NCBI GenBank assembly: GCA_037200445.1
Contig: JBBCGH010000001.1
Location: 5,716,001 to 5,780,000 of the forward strand
Length of the DNA: 64,000 nt
Reading direction: 5' to 3'
From: Alphaproteobacteria bacterium
Lineage (GTDB): Bacteria > Pseudomonadota > Alphaproteobacteria > Rhizobiales > Xanthobacteraceae
This document shows, piece after piece, positions 1 through 8,536 of the stretch (position 1 is its first letter; every line of letters starts with the position of its first letter). Below the pieces are notes generated by a model that did no database searches, had not been told where the DNA came from, and was given only the letters and a program-made list of their open reading frames with translations. The translations under genes and the position numbers were made by a program.

Positions 1-1
1 C

Positions 2-361
2 AAACTGCGCAATGTCTGGTGCTCCATCGATTGCGGTGTCGCGGTCCAGCCGGACAATGTCGTGGCGCAAACCGAGAGCAGCATCGTCTATGGCATCGGT
101 CTCGCCCTGACCGAGCGGATCAGCATCAAGAACGGCGCGGTCGAGCAATCGAACTTCTACGACTACGTCGTGTCGCGCAACAGCGACGTTTCGCCGATGC
201 ATGTCGAGGTGATTCAGACCGACAACCATCCGACTGGCGTGGGTCAGATGGCGACGCCGACGATCGCACCAGCCGTTGGAAATGCCCTCATGGCGATGAC
301 GGGCGTGCGCCTTCGCCATGCCCCGTTCACCGAGGAGCGCGTCAAGAAAGCGCTCGGCTGA
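2..361 (+). CDS. Isoquinoline 1-oxidoreductase-type molybdopterin-binding subunit, C-terminal fragment
   Basis: The gene enters from the left edge, so only the last 119 codons are present. The visible part matches the end of the large subunit of xanthine-dehydrogenase-family molybdenum hydroxylases of the IorB type: a segment ending in VVAQTESSIVYGIGLAL, a VEQSNFYDY stretch, and the terminal block GVGQ-x4-TIAPAVGNAL. Such subunits bind molybdopterin cytosine dinucleotide and hydroxylate N-heterocycles or aldehydes together with a small [2Fe-2S] subunit, which would lie outside the window. An oddity is GVGQ where the family normally has GVGE, the glutamate being the active-site base. The family call is firm; the substrate is unknown. 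Confidence 0.85.
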   Translation, partial: KLRNVWCSIDCGVAVQPDNVVAQTESSIVYGIGLALTERISIKNGAVEQSNFYDYVVSRNSDVSPMHVEVIQTDNHPTGVGQMATPTIAPAVGNALMAMTGVRLRHAPFTEERVKKALG

Positions 362-647
362 AATCAGACTCAAAGCGTGTTGGGAAACGAGCCGCACTTG
401 GATGCGAGCTCAAGAGAGGCATCTTCGCGCATCCGCGAAGCGATTCGGCTCAGGTTCGGCAGACTATCGTCGCGCTGCGTTGTCCAGCCCAGTCGACTCG
501 AGAACCGATGCGCCGCGCTTCTGAGGTGAAAAAAGTTCTCTGGAATTTCGCGGATTTGCGTCGGTGTTAGCCCACCGGTCCGGGCGTCACGCCGATGCGG
601 CCTCTTGCGATCATATCCGAAGGCCGCGAGAAGTTGGCAAGTAACGA

Positions 648-738
<91 letters not shown>

Positions 739-819
739 GGCAAGGCGTCTTTTGGCGAGCCACGCGCGGTTTTTCAAGGCCGAAGTGTCGTTCGACTCCG
801 GAATTGCCGCGACGACGGC

Positions 820-1785
820 CTATTCCCGCCCCCGCCAGCGGCGAATCAGGCTCTCGATCAGCCCCGCCAGTCCCGCGGGGTAGGATCGCATCACCACAAT
901 CACGATGGCGGCGAAGATGACCAAGCTCCATTCGCCGTAGGCCTGCAGGTAGGTCGAGAGAAAATTGATCGGCGGGGCGGCCAGCACCGGCCCAGCGAAA
1001 TGGCCTAGCCCGCCGATCACCACCATGATGATGATCTTCGCCATCTCGCTGAAGTCGACCAGCGAAGGCGTGAGTGTGAGCACGTAGTGGGCGTAGAGCA
1101 CGCCGGCGAGGCCCGCCATCGCGCTCGACAGCGTAAACGCGAACAGCTTGACGTTCGTCGTGTCGACGCCGAGCGACTGCGCGCGCAACTGGTCGTCCTT
1201 CACGGCGCGCATGAAATAGCCGATCGGCGAGCGCAGCACCACATGGGTGAGCAGCACGCAGCCCGCCGCGACCGCGACGAACGTATAGTAGTAGACGGTC
1301 GGCCGCACATGGCCGTAGAGCGACGGCACGCTCAGGCCCAGATCGCCGCGGGTGAAATCGTAAGCCGCGGTGAGCACGATGCGAAAGGTCTCGGCGAAAG
1401 CCCAGGTGGCGATCGCGAGGTAGATGGTGCGCATGCGCAGCACGAGGCGGCCGAGCAGATACCCGCCGAGCGCCGCCATGAGGATGCCGGCCGGCATGCT
1501 GACGAAGAGCGGCGTCTTCAAATGATAGATCAGCAGCCCCGACGTATAGGCGCCCACCGCCGCGAACGCATGCTGTGCGAGTGAGAACTGGCCGGTGAAG
1601 CCTGCGAGCAGGTTCCAGCTCACCGCCAGGATCGCGTAATAGGCGCTGATCGTCAGCACATGCAGCACGAAATCGCCGGTGAACAGCGGGACGGCCACGA
1701 GCGGCAGGCCGATCGCGAGCGTCACGATGGCGACGCGGCGCCAGTCGACGAATGCGCCCCACCCCTTGGTCAGCCCAGCAGACAT
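820..1785 (-). CDS. livM: Branched-chain amino acid-type ABC transporter permease LivM
   Basis: This 321-residue polytopic inner-membrane protein has the LivM pattern: several hydrophobic segments, a central motif containing SWNLLAGFTGQFSLAQHAF and a cytoplasmic coupling segment around MRAVKDDQLRAQSLGVD (about residues 185-205) that contacts the ATPases. It should form a heterodimeric channel with the LivH at 3226-4119. It is the last gene of a minus-strand run SBP-livH-livG-livF-livM, and its start overlaps the end of livF by 16 bp, implying translational coupling. The true substrate is not shown; Liv-type systems also import amides, urea, aromatic acids and other small carboxylates. Confidence 0.93.
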   Translation of the reverse strand: MSAGLTKGWGAFVDWRRVAIVTLAIGLPLVAVPLFTGDFVLHVLTISAYYAILAVSWNLLAGFTGQFSLAQHAFAAVGAYTSGLLIYHLKTPLFVSMPAGILMAALGGYLLGRLVLRMRTIYLAIATWAFAETFRIVLTAAYDFTRGDLGLSVPSLYGHVRPTVYYYTFVAVAAGCVLLTHVVLRSPIGYFMRAVKDDQLRAQSLGVDTTNVKLFAFTLSSAMAGLAGVLYAHYVLTLTPSLVDFSEMAKIIIMVVIGGLGHFAGPVLAAPPINFLSTYLQAYGEWSLVIFAAIVIVVMRSYPAGLAGLIESLIRRWRGRE

Positions 1786-2501
1786 TCCTGGATCAATGCC
1801 CGTACGCGCGTGTTGTCGAAATCCCGCCCCGGCCCTTCGGCTTTCACGCGACCGAGGTTGAGGAGATAGAGATAGTCGGCCAGCGGAAGCGCCTGTTCGA
1901 CGTTCTGCTCCACCAGCAGGATTGCGATCCCGCTCGCCTTCTTGGTGGTGATGAGGATCTCGTAGACCTGTTCCACGAGGTTGGGCGCAAGTCCCGCCGT
2001 CGGCTCGTCAACGAGGAGAAGCTGCGGCTCGGTCATCATCTCGCGCGCGACCGACAGCATCCTCCCCTGCCCGCCCGACAATTCTCCGGCCCGCGCCCGG
2101 CGCTTCTCGGCAAGTGCGGGAAATGTCGCGTAGGCGCGCTGGAGCTGGCGCTGCAGGCGCTGCGTATCGCGGCGGAACACCCACGCGCCCATGCGCAGAT
2201 TCTCTTCCACCGTGAGATTCGGGAAGCTGTTGATGTCCTGCGTGACGTAACTGATGCCCGCGGCTTTCAAATCACTCCCGCGCATGCCCTCGGTCGGCTT
2301 GTCGCGAAACGTGATCGCGCCCTGGTTTGGCGCAAGGAACGCGAAGACCGTACGCAGCAAGGTTGATTTGCCCGCGCCGTTCGGGCCGATCACCAGCGTG
2401 ATCTCGTTCGGCAACGCTCTGACGCTCAGTCCACGCAGGATATCGACGCCCGGCAGGTATCCGGCATGCACGTCGCTCACGGTGAGGAGCGCCGCGCTCA
2501 T
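1770..2501 (-). CDS. livF: Liv-type ABC transporter ATP-binding protein LivF
   Basis: This 243-residue ATPase carries Walker A GPNGAGKST (residues 39-47), signature ELSGGQ, Walker B LLLVDEPTAG and the LLVEQNVEQAL switch region typical of LivF. I chose the ATG at 2501 because the protein then starts at the family N-terminus and overlaps the livG stop by 4 bp; a longer open frame to 2612 would add unrelated arginine-rich residues from within livG. It should pair with LivG to power the LivHM channel encoded in the same operon. Confidence 0.94.
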   Translation of the reverse strand: MSAALLTVSDVHAGYLPGVDILRGLSVRALPNEITLVIGPNGAGKSTLLRTVFAFLAPNQGAITFRDKPTEGMRGSDLKAAGISYVTQDINSFPNLTVEENLRMGAWVFRRDTQRLQRQLQRAYATFPALAEKRRARAGELSGGQGRMLSVAREMMTEPQLLLVDEPTAGLAPNLVEQVYEILITTKKASGIAILLVEQNVEQALPLADYLYLLNLGRVKAEGPGRDFDNTRVRALIQECLLG

Positions 2502-3229
2502 TGCAGCGAGCGACCGAGATAGGCCGTTACGACGTCCTCGCGGCGGGCGATCTCCTCCAAAGGCCCTTCGGCCGCGACCTTGCCGGCGATCATCACGGTG
2601 ACGCGCGGACAAATGCGGCGGATGATGTCCATCTCGTGGCTGACGATCAGGAATGTCGCGCCAGATTTGTTCTCCTGAAGGATCAGCTCGATCAACGTAT
2701 CCTTCACGACCGGGTTAATGCCGGCGAACGGCTCGTCGAGTACATGCACCTTCACGCCCGGGATCATGAACCCCGCGCAGGCCTGCAGCAGCATGCGCTG
2801 CCCGCCGGAGAGAGATTTCGCCAGATCATCGGCCAGCGGCTCCAGCGTCGAAAGGCGAAGCAGCTCCTCCATGCGGGCAACGCCCTGCGCAGTGCCGGCG
2901 GTCCGCGCCGAGGCGAAGTACGGCACCATCAGGTTTTCGCGCACCGTAAGATTGCCGAAGACGCGCGCCACCTGAAACGAGCGGACGAGCCCACGCGCCG
3001 CGATGCGATGCGAAGGAAGACCCGTCACCGAGGCGCCGTCGAGCGTGACAGCGCCATGCTCGGGGCGCTCAATGCCGGTGACAATGTTGACGAAGGTCGT
3101 CTTGCCGGCGCCGTTCGGGCCGATCAACCCCCGGATTTCGCCGGCAGCGAGCGTCATCGCAACCGCGTCGTTGGCGGTAAGCCCGCCGTACCGTTTGGTC
3201 AGCTCATTGGTGACGAGGATATCGCTCAC
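2498..3229 (-). CDS. livG: Liv-type ABC transporter ATP-binding protein LivG
   Basis: This 243-residue ATPase has Walker A GPNGAGKTT (residues 37-45), signature SLSGGQ, Walker B VHVLDEPFAGINP and an IVSHEMDII H-loop. The start is a GTG at 3229 overlapping the livH stop by 4 bp (GTGA), and the stop overlaps livF in the same way. The C-terminal VVTAYLGR resembles the LivG tail that contacts the membrane domain. Partners are LivF (1770-2501), LivM and LivH. The open frame extends far upstream through livH, but that part is only a shadow of livH. Confidence 0.93.
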   Translation of the reverse strand: MSDILVTNELTKRYGGLTANDAVAMTLAAGEIRGLIGPNGAGKTTFVNIVTGIERPEHGAVTLDGASVTGLPSHRIAARGLVRSFQVARVFGNLTVRENLMVPYFASARTAGTAQGVARMEELLRLSTLEPLADDLAKSLSGGQRMLLQACAGFMIPGVKVHVLDEPFAGINPVVKDTLIELILQENKSGATFLIVSHEMDIIRRICPRVTVMIAGKVAAEGPLEEIARREDVVTAYLGRSLQ

Positions 3230-4119
3230 GCTTCGCGTCCCCGCTCGCCGAAAAGGCCGTAGGGCCGCACCAGCAGAACCAGCAGCACCAGCGCAAAACC
3301 ATAGGCGTTCTGATAGGGCGAGGAGATGAAGGCCGCGCCGAGGCTTTCGACCACGCCGAGCAGCACGCCACCGATCAGTGCGCCGGGAATCGAGCCGAGC
3401 CCACCGATGACGATGATCTCGAAGCCCTTCACTGTGGTGACCGCGCCGTTGGTCGGATAGACAAGGAACAGCGGAGCGAGCAGCGCGCCGGCAAGGCCCG
3501 CGAGCGCGACCCCGATCGCAAACGCGACGGCGTCGAGCCGGAGCACATCGACGCCCGAGGTCTGCGCCGCGACGCGGTTTTGCGCGGCCGCGCGCAACGC
3601 AAGCCCGATCCAGGTTTTCGAGATGACGAGCCAGAACAGCGCGAGCGCGACGAGCGCGAAGACCGATGCCATGACCCGCGCGCCTTCCATCGGCAGCGGC
3701 CCGACCCACATGATGGGCAGATTCGTTTCGGGGCGGTATTGATAAGGTCCGCCGATCGCCACCGCGAGGCTGCGCAGCATCAACAAGAGCGCGATGGTCA
3801 CGACCGTCGCATAGTCGTCGCGCCGCTCCATGGCGCGCGCGTGCATCGGCTTGATCAGGATCGGTTCGAGCAGATAGCCGATGAGAAATGTGCCCGCAGT
3901 CGAGACGATGATGGCGAGCCACCAGTAGTTCCGTCCGAGCGCGTAGGCGACGGCCACATACTGGATGTAGCTTCCCAGCATGTAGAACTCGCCCATCGCC
4001 CAATTGATCATCCGGACGATGCTGTAGATGAACGTGATGCCCAGTGCCATCAAGGCGTAGAGCACGCCGATCATCACGCCGGAGATCAGCGTTTGAACGA
4101 ACAGTTCGCTGCTGAACAT
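3226..4119 (-). CDS. livH: Branched-chain amino acid-type ABC transporter permease LivH
   Basis: This 297-residue membrane protein has the LivH hallmark near its N-terminus, LMALGITFIYSIVRMINWA followed by GEFYMLGSY, plus the coupling loop ALRAAAQNRVAAQTSGVDV and a glycine-rich IVIGGLGSIPGALIGG. It is the second permease half of the importer with LivM. It lies 60 bp downstream of the binding-protein gene and overlaps livG by 4 bp. No strong ribosome-binding site precedes the ATG. Confidence 0.94.
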   Translation of the reverse strand: MFSSELFVQTLISGVMIGVLYALMALGITFIYSIVRMINWAMGEFYMLGSYIQYVAVAYALGRNYWWLAIIVSTAGTFLIGYLLEPILIKPMHARAMERRDDYATVVTIALLLMLRSLAVAIGGPYQYRPETNLPIMWVGPLPMEGARVMASVFALVALALFWLVISKTWIGLALRAAAQNRVAAQTSGVDVLRLDAVAFAIGVALAGLAGALLAPLFLVYPTNGAVTTVKGFEIIVIGGLGSIPGALIGGVLLGVVESLGAAFISSPYQNAYGFALVLLVLLVRPYGLFGERGREA

Positions 4120-4179
4120 GGGCGCGCTCTATCAGTCGAAGAGAAAGGCGCGCTGATCTCGCCGCCGCGCGCCTGCACG

Positions 4180-5349
4180 TTACTCGCCGAGCGTATGAGC
4201 GACCTCGGCGTCCGCCTGCGTCTGATTTTCCTTGGTGTATTTCAGGATCATCAGCGGCGGCGACCAGTTGTGCCAGAGCACGCCGTCGGCCTTCGGGAAG
4301 GTCACCGGCACCGACGACCATCCCTTGAACGATCCGGTCTCCAGTTCCTTGATCAGCGCCTTCGGCTCGGTCGTCTTCGCGGCCTCGATGGCCTGCGCGA
4401 GCACCAGCGCATTGGCGAAGCCGTTGAGCGCGGAATAAATCGGCGGCTCGTTGAACTTCTCCTGGTACTTCTTCACGAACCATTCGCCGACATCGGAAAG
4501 CTTCGACTTCTGCGTATAGAACGCGATGAAGTGGATGCCGACGCCCTGCGCCTTGTGCAGCGACCAGTGCTGCGGGCGGCCCGGCGCGTCATACGACGTC
4601 ACCATCGGAGTCGCCGGCAGCAGGCCGAGCGTGGTCGCCTGCGTAATCATGAGATCGAGCGGCTGGCCGACGCCGATGTTGATGATCGCATCCGGCTTGA
4701 ACGCCTTGACCTGCAGCAGCTGCGGCAAGAGGTCGGTGGTGGTGCGATCGAACATGATGGTCTGGATCTCCATGCCCAGATTCATGCTCTTGTTCTGGTC
4801 TTCGGTCGCCTTCACGAGGCCGATGCCGTAGTCCGTGGTCTCGGCAACCAGCGAGAGGCGCTTGTAGCCGTTCTTCTTGGCCCAGCCGAGCCAGGTGGCG
4901 GCGCGCGGTGGATCGACAGCATGGGTGCGGAACGCGATGTCGTAGTGCTTGGCCGTGATGTCACCCGCGCCCGACTGCGTGCCGATGGTCGGCACGCCCA
5001 TCTCCTTGGCGACCTCGTTGACCGCAATGTTGACGCCGCTGTGGATGAAGCCGAAGACCGCGACCGCTTTCTCGTTCGAAACGAGGCGGCGATAGGCGGC
5101 GACGCCGAGTTCATTCTTGCCCTGGCTGTCCTGGATCGACAGCACGACCTTGCGCCCGAGCACGCCGCCCTTTTCGTTCAGGTAGTCGACCGCGATCTCG
5201 CTGCCGCGCTTCACCTGCTGGCCGAGCGAGGTCTCGCCGGGCGGCGAGAGCGGCGTGATCACGCCGAAAACGATCGGCTCCTGCGCCAATGCCGATGAAG
5301 CCGTGAGCGTCGCAGCCGCGATCGCGACGAGCAGTCCTCGCCTGTTCAT
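4180..5349 (-). CDS. Liv-type ABC transporter periplasmic substrate-binding protein
   Basis: This 389-residue periplasmic protein of the type I (leucine/isoleucine/valine-binding) family starts MNRRGLLVAIAAATLTASSALAQ, a signal peptide with cleavage after ALA. The mature part begins EPIVFGVITPLSPPG and has the family motif GSEIAVDYLNEKGG. The ATG at 5349 is preceded by GGGAGA; a longer frame to 5409 adds only basic residues. It leads the livHGFM run. Proteins of this group bind amino acids, but also benzoates, amides or short peptides, so the ligand stays open. The neighbouring oxidoreductases hint at an unusual amino-acid derivative. Confidence 0.92.
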   Translation of the reverse strand: MNRRGLLVAIAAATLTASSALAQEPIVFGVITPLSPPGETSLGQQVKRGSEIAVDYLNEKGGVLGRKVVLSIQDSQGKNELGVAAYRRLVSNEKAVAVFGFIHSGVNIAVNEVAKEMGVPTIGTQSGAGDITAKHYDIAFRTHAVDPPRAATWLGWAKKNGYKRLSLVAETTDYGIGLVKATEDQNKSMNLGMEIQTIMFDRTTTDLLPQLLQVKAFKPDAIINIGVGQPLDLMITQATTLGLLPATPMVTSYDAPGRPQHWSLHKAQGVGIHFIAFYTQKSKLSDVGEWFVKKYQEKFNEPPIYSALNGFANALVLAQAIEAAKTTEPKALIKELETGSFKGWSSVPVTFPKADGVLWHNWSPPLMILKYTKENQTQADAEVAHTLGE

Positions 5350-5473
5350 TCGTATTCTCCCTCGTACATGGCGCGTCCGGAAACGCCCGCGCCGACTTCT
5401 GGGCGGCATCTTCGCGTGCCGGGCGACGGCTGTCGAGTGCGGGGCGAGGCCGCAATCCGCGACGCCTTCGCCG

Positions 5474-6559
5474 TCAAGGCGAGCGCGCCTGCAGCCGCGA
5501 CCGCAAGTCGCTCATCGCGTGGCAGGCCTCGGCGAGATCGCGGACGTGAAAGCCCTCCGCGATGGCCGGGCTGAAGTCCGCGAGCCGTTCGCGCAGAACG
5601 CCGGTATAGCGCGCCCAGCCATCCGGGCCGACGACGAGCCCGCTCGCCTCTTCGTAGCTCAGATTCCAGGCAATCGCTTCGTCGCGCGCGAGCGCCGGCG
5701 GCAGATCGAGGTCGAGGCGTCCGTCCGAAAATTTCACCGGATAACCCCCGGGCAGGCCGTTCGGCCCCGGCATGTGACCGCGCCAGTCCTTGCCCGCCGC
5801 CATCGCAAGCATCAGCGGCACGCCGCTGGGCCCGGATATCTCGATCGCGGGCTCGCGCGTGAGCCGCACGCCGGCGACGCGCGCATAGACGTCCGCGACC
5901 TCCTCATCGTCGATCCAGACGCGGGCGGAGCGGCCGGCGCGTGCTTCCGGCGGCTGCCGCCACGCCGCGAGGTTCTGATAGTGCGCCAGCACCTTGAGCT
6001 TGCCGGCATCGGCGAGCACACCCGCAAAGGCATTCGACAGGATCGCGATGTTTCCGACGCCGCACGTGATCGGCAGGTCGAGCGCCGCGATCAGCGGGTT
6101 CACCACGTCGGGAAAACAGCAATTGATGAAGTAGGCCTGCGGCCGCACCGCTTTGACGGCGCGCGCCACCTCAATGGAGAGCGGCGCCTGCAACACCGCA
6201 GTCGCGCTCAGGCCGCCCTCCGCGACGAGCTTCGTCCAGGCATTGTCCTGGTGGCTGATGACGTTGCCGGTCTGAAACGACGCGGCCTGCACGACGACCT
6301 TGGGCGCGATAGCGCCGAGCGTCGTGGCGGCAGCATCCGGCACCGACAGATCCACCTCACACGAGACGAAGCGCGCCGGGCGGCCGAATAGCGCGGCGCG
6401 TGCATTGCCGGCGGTGCGCAGCCAGTCGAGACGATCGCGATTACGGCCCGCGATCGCGACCGTTACGGGCTCAGAGGCCGTTGCCGCGAGATCGAGCGCG
6501 ATGCGCCCGGCAAAATTCCCGGTGCCGAAGATCAGGATGTCGGCGCGATGATCGCTCAC
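5474..6559 (-). CDS. Saccharopine dehydrogenase-like NAD(P)-binding enzyme
   Basis: This 361-residue protein starts with a Rossmann motif ILIFGTGNFAGRIALDLA followed by AIAGRNRDRL, the pattern of saccharopine dehydrogenase-like reductases. Later segments include an acidic FVSCEVDLS, QAASFQTGNVIS and a predicted substrate domain. The start used is the GTG at 6559 (VSDHRADILIFG), because upstream in-frame ATGs would overlap the divergent flavoenzyme gene. It precedes the Liv binding-protein gene on the same strand by about 124 bp and is probably co-transcribed. Such enzymes make or split N-(carboxyalkyl) amino acids, which fits the opine-oxidase-like genes opposite; this functional link is inference. 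Confidence 0.75.
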   Translation of the reverse strand: MSDHRADILIFGTGNFAGRIALDLAATASEPVTVAIAGRNRDRLDWLRTAGNARAALFGRPARFVSCEVDLSVPDAAATTLGAIAPKVVVQAASFQTGNVISHQDNAWTKLVAEGGLSATAVLQAPLSIEVARAVKAVRPQAYFINCCFPDVVNPLIAALDLPITCGVGNIAILSNAFAGVLADAGKLKVLAHYQNLAAWRQPPEARAGRSARVWIDDEEVADVYARVAGVRLTREPAIEISGPSGVPLMLAMAAGKDWRGHMPGPNGLPGGYPVKFSDGRLDLDLPPALARDEAIAWNLSYEEASGLVVGPDGWARYTGVLRERLADFSPAIAEGFHVRDLAEACHAMSDLRSRLQARSP

Positions 6560-6590
6560 ATGCCCGCCCGATGTACCTCTCGCAGGCGCG

Positions 6591-7814
6591 ATGGTAGACA
6601 GCACCATGCGCACGATCCACCACGACGTTGCGATCATCGGCGGCGGGCTGGTCGGGACCTGGACCGCCTACTTCCTGCGCAAGCGCGGCCACTCGGTGGC
6701 CGTCATCGAGAAGGGCGCGGTCGGTAGCCAGGCGAGCGGCGTCAATTTCGGCAACGTGCGGCTGGAAGGGCGCCACCCGACCGAATTTCCGCTCGCTCTG
6801 CGCGCCATCGAGCAATGGGAGCGTATCGAGGAGCTGATCGGCGAGCGCTGCGAGTTCACACCCTGCGGTCACGCCTATATCGCGCTCGACCCCAAGGAGC
6901 TGGCTCGGCTCGAGCGCTACCAGCAGGAGGGGGCGGCCGGTGGTCTCGAGATCGAATTGCTCGGCGCGAACGAGGTGCGCCGCCGGTTTCCCTACCTCGG
7001 GCCCGATGTGTGCGGCGCCACGTGGTCGAAGCGTGACGGCACCGCCAACCCGCGCCTCGCGACGCCCGCGGTTGCGCGTGCGGCGCGCGCGCTCGGGGCG
7101 GAGATTTGGCAAGGCACCCGCGTCACGGCGGTCGAACCTGCCGGGGAACGATTTCGCGTCGTGACGGATCGCGAATTCACTGTCGAGGCTCCGTATGTGG
7201 TCAACGCGACCGGCGCCTGGGGCAACGAGATCGCCGAGCGGTTCGGCGAAACCTCGCCGATGTTCGAGGCGGCGCCGCCGAACTTCGTCACCGAGCCACT
7301 GCCGTATTTCATCACGCCGGCGCTGCAGGATGCGGGCGGCGCGGTCATTATCCGGCAGGTCGCGCGCGGCAACGTGATCGTGGGGTTCTACCCGCGCGGG
7401 CCTGCGGACCGGGTGCGCAACCGCGCGCCGGTCGCACCGGAAAAAACACTGCAGAGCCTCGCCGATGCGGTGCGGGTCGTCCCCGCGCTGCGCGGCGCGC
7501 AGGCGATCCGCGTGTGGTCGGGCATCGAGGGATATCTCCCCGACCTGCTCCCCGTGATGGGCTGGAGCCAGACGCAGAACAATCTGCTGCACGCCTACGG
7601 CTTCTGCGGACACGGATTCCAGCTCAGCCCGGGCGTCGGCTATACGCTTGCCGAGATGATCGATGAGGGGCAAGCGCGCATTCCGATCGAGGCTTTCGCC
7701 ATCGACCGTTTCACGCGCGACGTCGTGCCCGACGCCGAGCGCCTCACCGGCGAATTCGATGCGGCGCTTGCCTCGGCGGCGATGCGTCCGCGTGCGGAGG
7801 CGGTGCAACGATGA
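6591..7814 (+). CDS. DAO-family FAD-dependent oxidoreductase (HcnC/glycine-oxidase-like)
   Basis: This protein of about 407 residues has an N-terminal dinucleotide-binding motif HDVAIIGGGLVGTWTAYFL and the FAD ribose-binding acidic VIEKGAVG, followed by a DAO-fold substrate domain (YVVNATGAWGNEIAERFG; C-terminal GFCGHGFQLSPGVG). Relatives oxidise glycine, sarcosine, D-amino acids or opines, often as the third subunit of HcnABC-type complexes. An ATG at 6606 is an alternative start. The gene is divergent from the saccharopine-dehydrogenase-like gene, with only 31 bp between the two start codons, and overlaps the racemase-like gene by 4 bp (ATGA). It is a plausible catalytic partner of the products at 8478-10177. 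Confidence 0.85.
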   Translation: MVDSTMRTIHHDVAIIGGGLVGTWTAYFLRKRGHSVAVIEKGAVGSQASGVNFGNVRLEGRHPTEFPLALRAIEQWERIEELIGERCEFTPCGHAYIALDPKELARLERYQQEGAAGGLEIELLGANEVRRRFPYLGPDVCGATWSKRDGTANPRLATPAVARAARALGAEIWQGTRVTAVEPAGERFRVVTDREFTVEAPYVVNATGAWGNEIAERFGETSPMFEAAPPNFVTEPLPYFITPALQDAGGAVIIRQVARGNVIVGFYPRGPADRVRNRAPVAPEKTLQSLADAVRVVPALRGAQAIRVWSGIEGYLPDLLPVMGWSQTQNNLLHAYGFCGHGFQLSPGVGYTLAEMIDEGQARIPIEAFAIDRFTRDVVPDAERLTGEFDAALASAAMRPRAEAVQR

Positions 7815-8536
7815 GAGCCAAAGAACACAAGCGCGCCTACTACGGCGTGCCGATCGGCATCCTGATGCTCGACAGCAAGTTCGAGCGCTTCAACGGCGAC
7901 ATCGGCAATGCGCAGACCTGGCCGTTTCCGGTGCAATACAAGATCGTGCGCGGCGCCGTGCCGAACAAGGTCGTCGACACGCTCAACAATCGACATTTGT
8001 TTCACCTCTTTGCCGATGCGGCCGACGAGCTGATCCGCGACGGTGTCGACGGCATCACAACGACCTGCGGCTTCCTTGCGCTCTACCAGCAGGAGCTCGC
8101 GGCGCACTGCAGCGTACCGGTCGCGACCAGCGCACTCTTGCAGGTGCCGATGGTCGCGCGCGTGCTGCCGAAGGGAAAGCGGCCCGCGATTCTCACGTTC
8201 TCGGCCGTGTCGCTCACGATGCATCATCTCGCCGCGGTCGGCATCGACCCGGACACGCCGGTCGTGGGCCTGCCCACGACCTCGGAATTCCAGCGCTCGA
8301 TCCGCGAGGGCGACAATTCAGTGCCGTTCGAGACGCTGAAGAACGAGGTGCTCGACACCGCCGAGCGCATGATCAAGAACGATCCCTCGATCGGCGCGAT
8401 TGTCTGCGAGTGCACCAACATCACGCCCTACTCGCATGAGATCAACCGGCGGCTCGGTGTGCCGGTGTTCGACATGGTCACACTGGTACACTGGTTTCAT
8501 CGAGCGCTGCGGCCGCAGCATTTTTTGCAAGACTGA
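7811..8536 (+). CDS. Asp/Glu/hydantoin racemase superfamily protein
   Basis: This 241-residue protein of the aspartate/glutamate racemase fold carries two cysteine motifs at the expected places: TTTCGFLA (Cys86) and CECTNITP (Cys199/Cys201). The spacing matches the two-cysteine racemases, hydantoin racemases and maleate-isomerase relatives. It starts in an ATGA overlap with the flavoenzyme gene, so the two are probably translated together. A racemase supplying one enantiomer to a stereospecific DAO-type dehydrogenase is a sensible arrangement, though inferred. Its 3' end overlaps the opposite-strand gene 8478-9878 by 59 bp. Confidence 0.78.
   Translation: MRAKEHKRAYYGVPIGILMLDSKFERFNGDIGNAQTWPFPVQYKIVRGAVPNKVVDTLNNRHLFHLFADAADELIRDGVDGITTTCGFLALYQQELAAHCSVPVATSALLQVPMVARVLPKGKRPAILTFSAVSLTMHHLAAVGIDPDTPVVGLPTTSEFQRSIREGDNSVPFETLKNEVLDTAERMIKNDPSIGAIVCECTNITPYSHEINRRLGVPVFDMVTLVHWFHRALRPQHFLQD

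Noticed and set aside
5415-5440. Shared TGCCGGGCGACGG sequence upstream of the first SBP gene and at 17501
   Set aside because: A 13-base match in GC-rich DNA with no consistent distance to start codons; likely chance.
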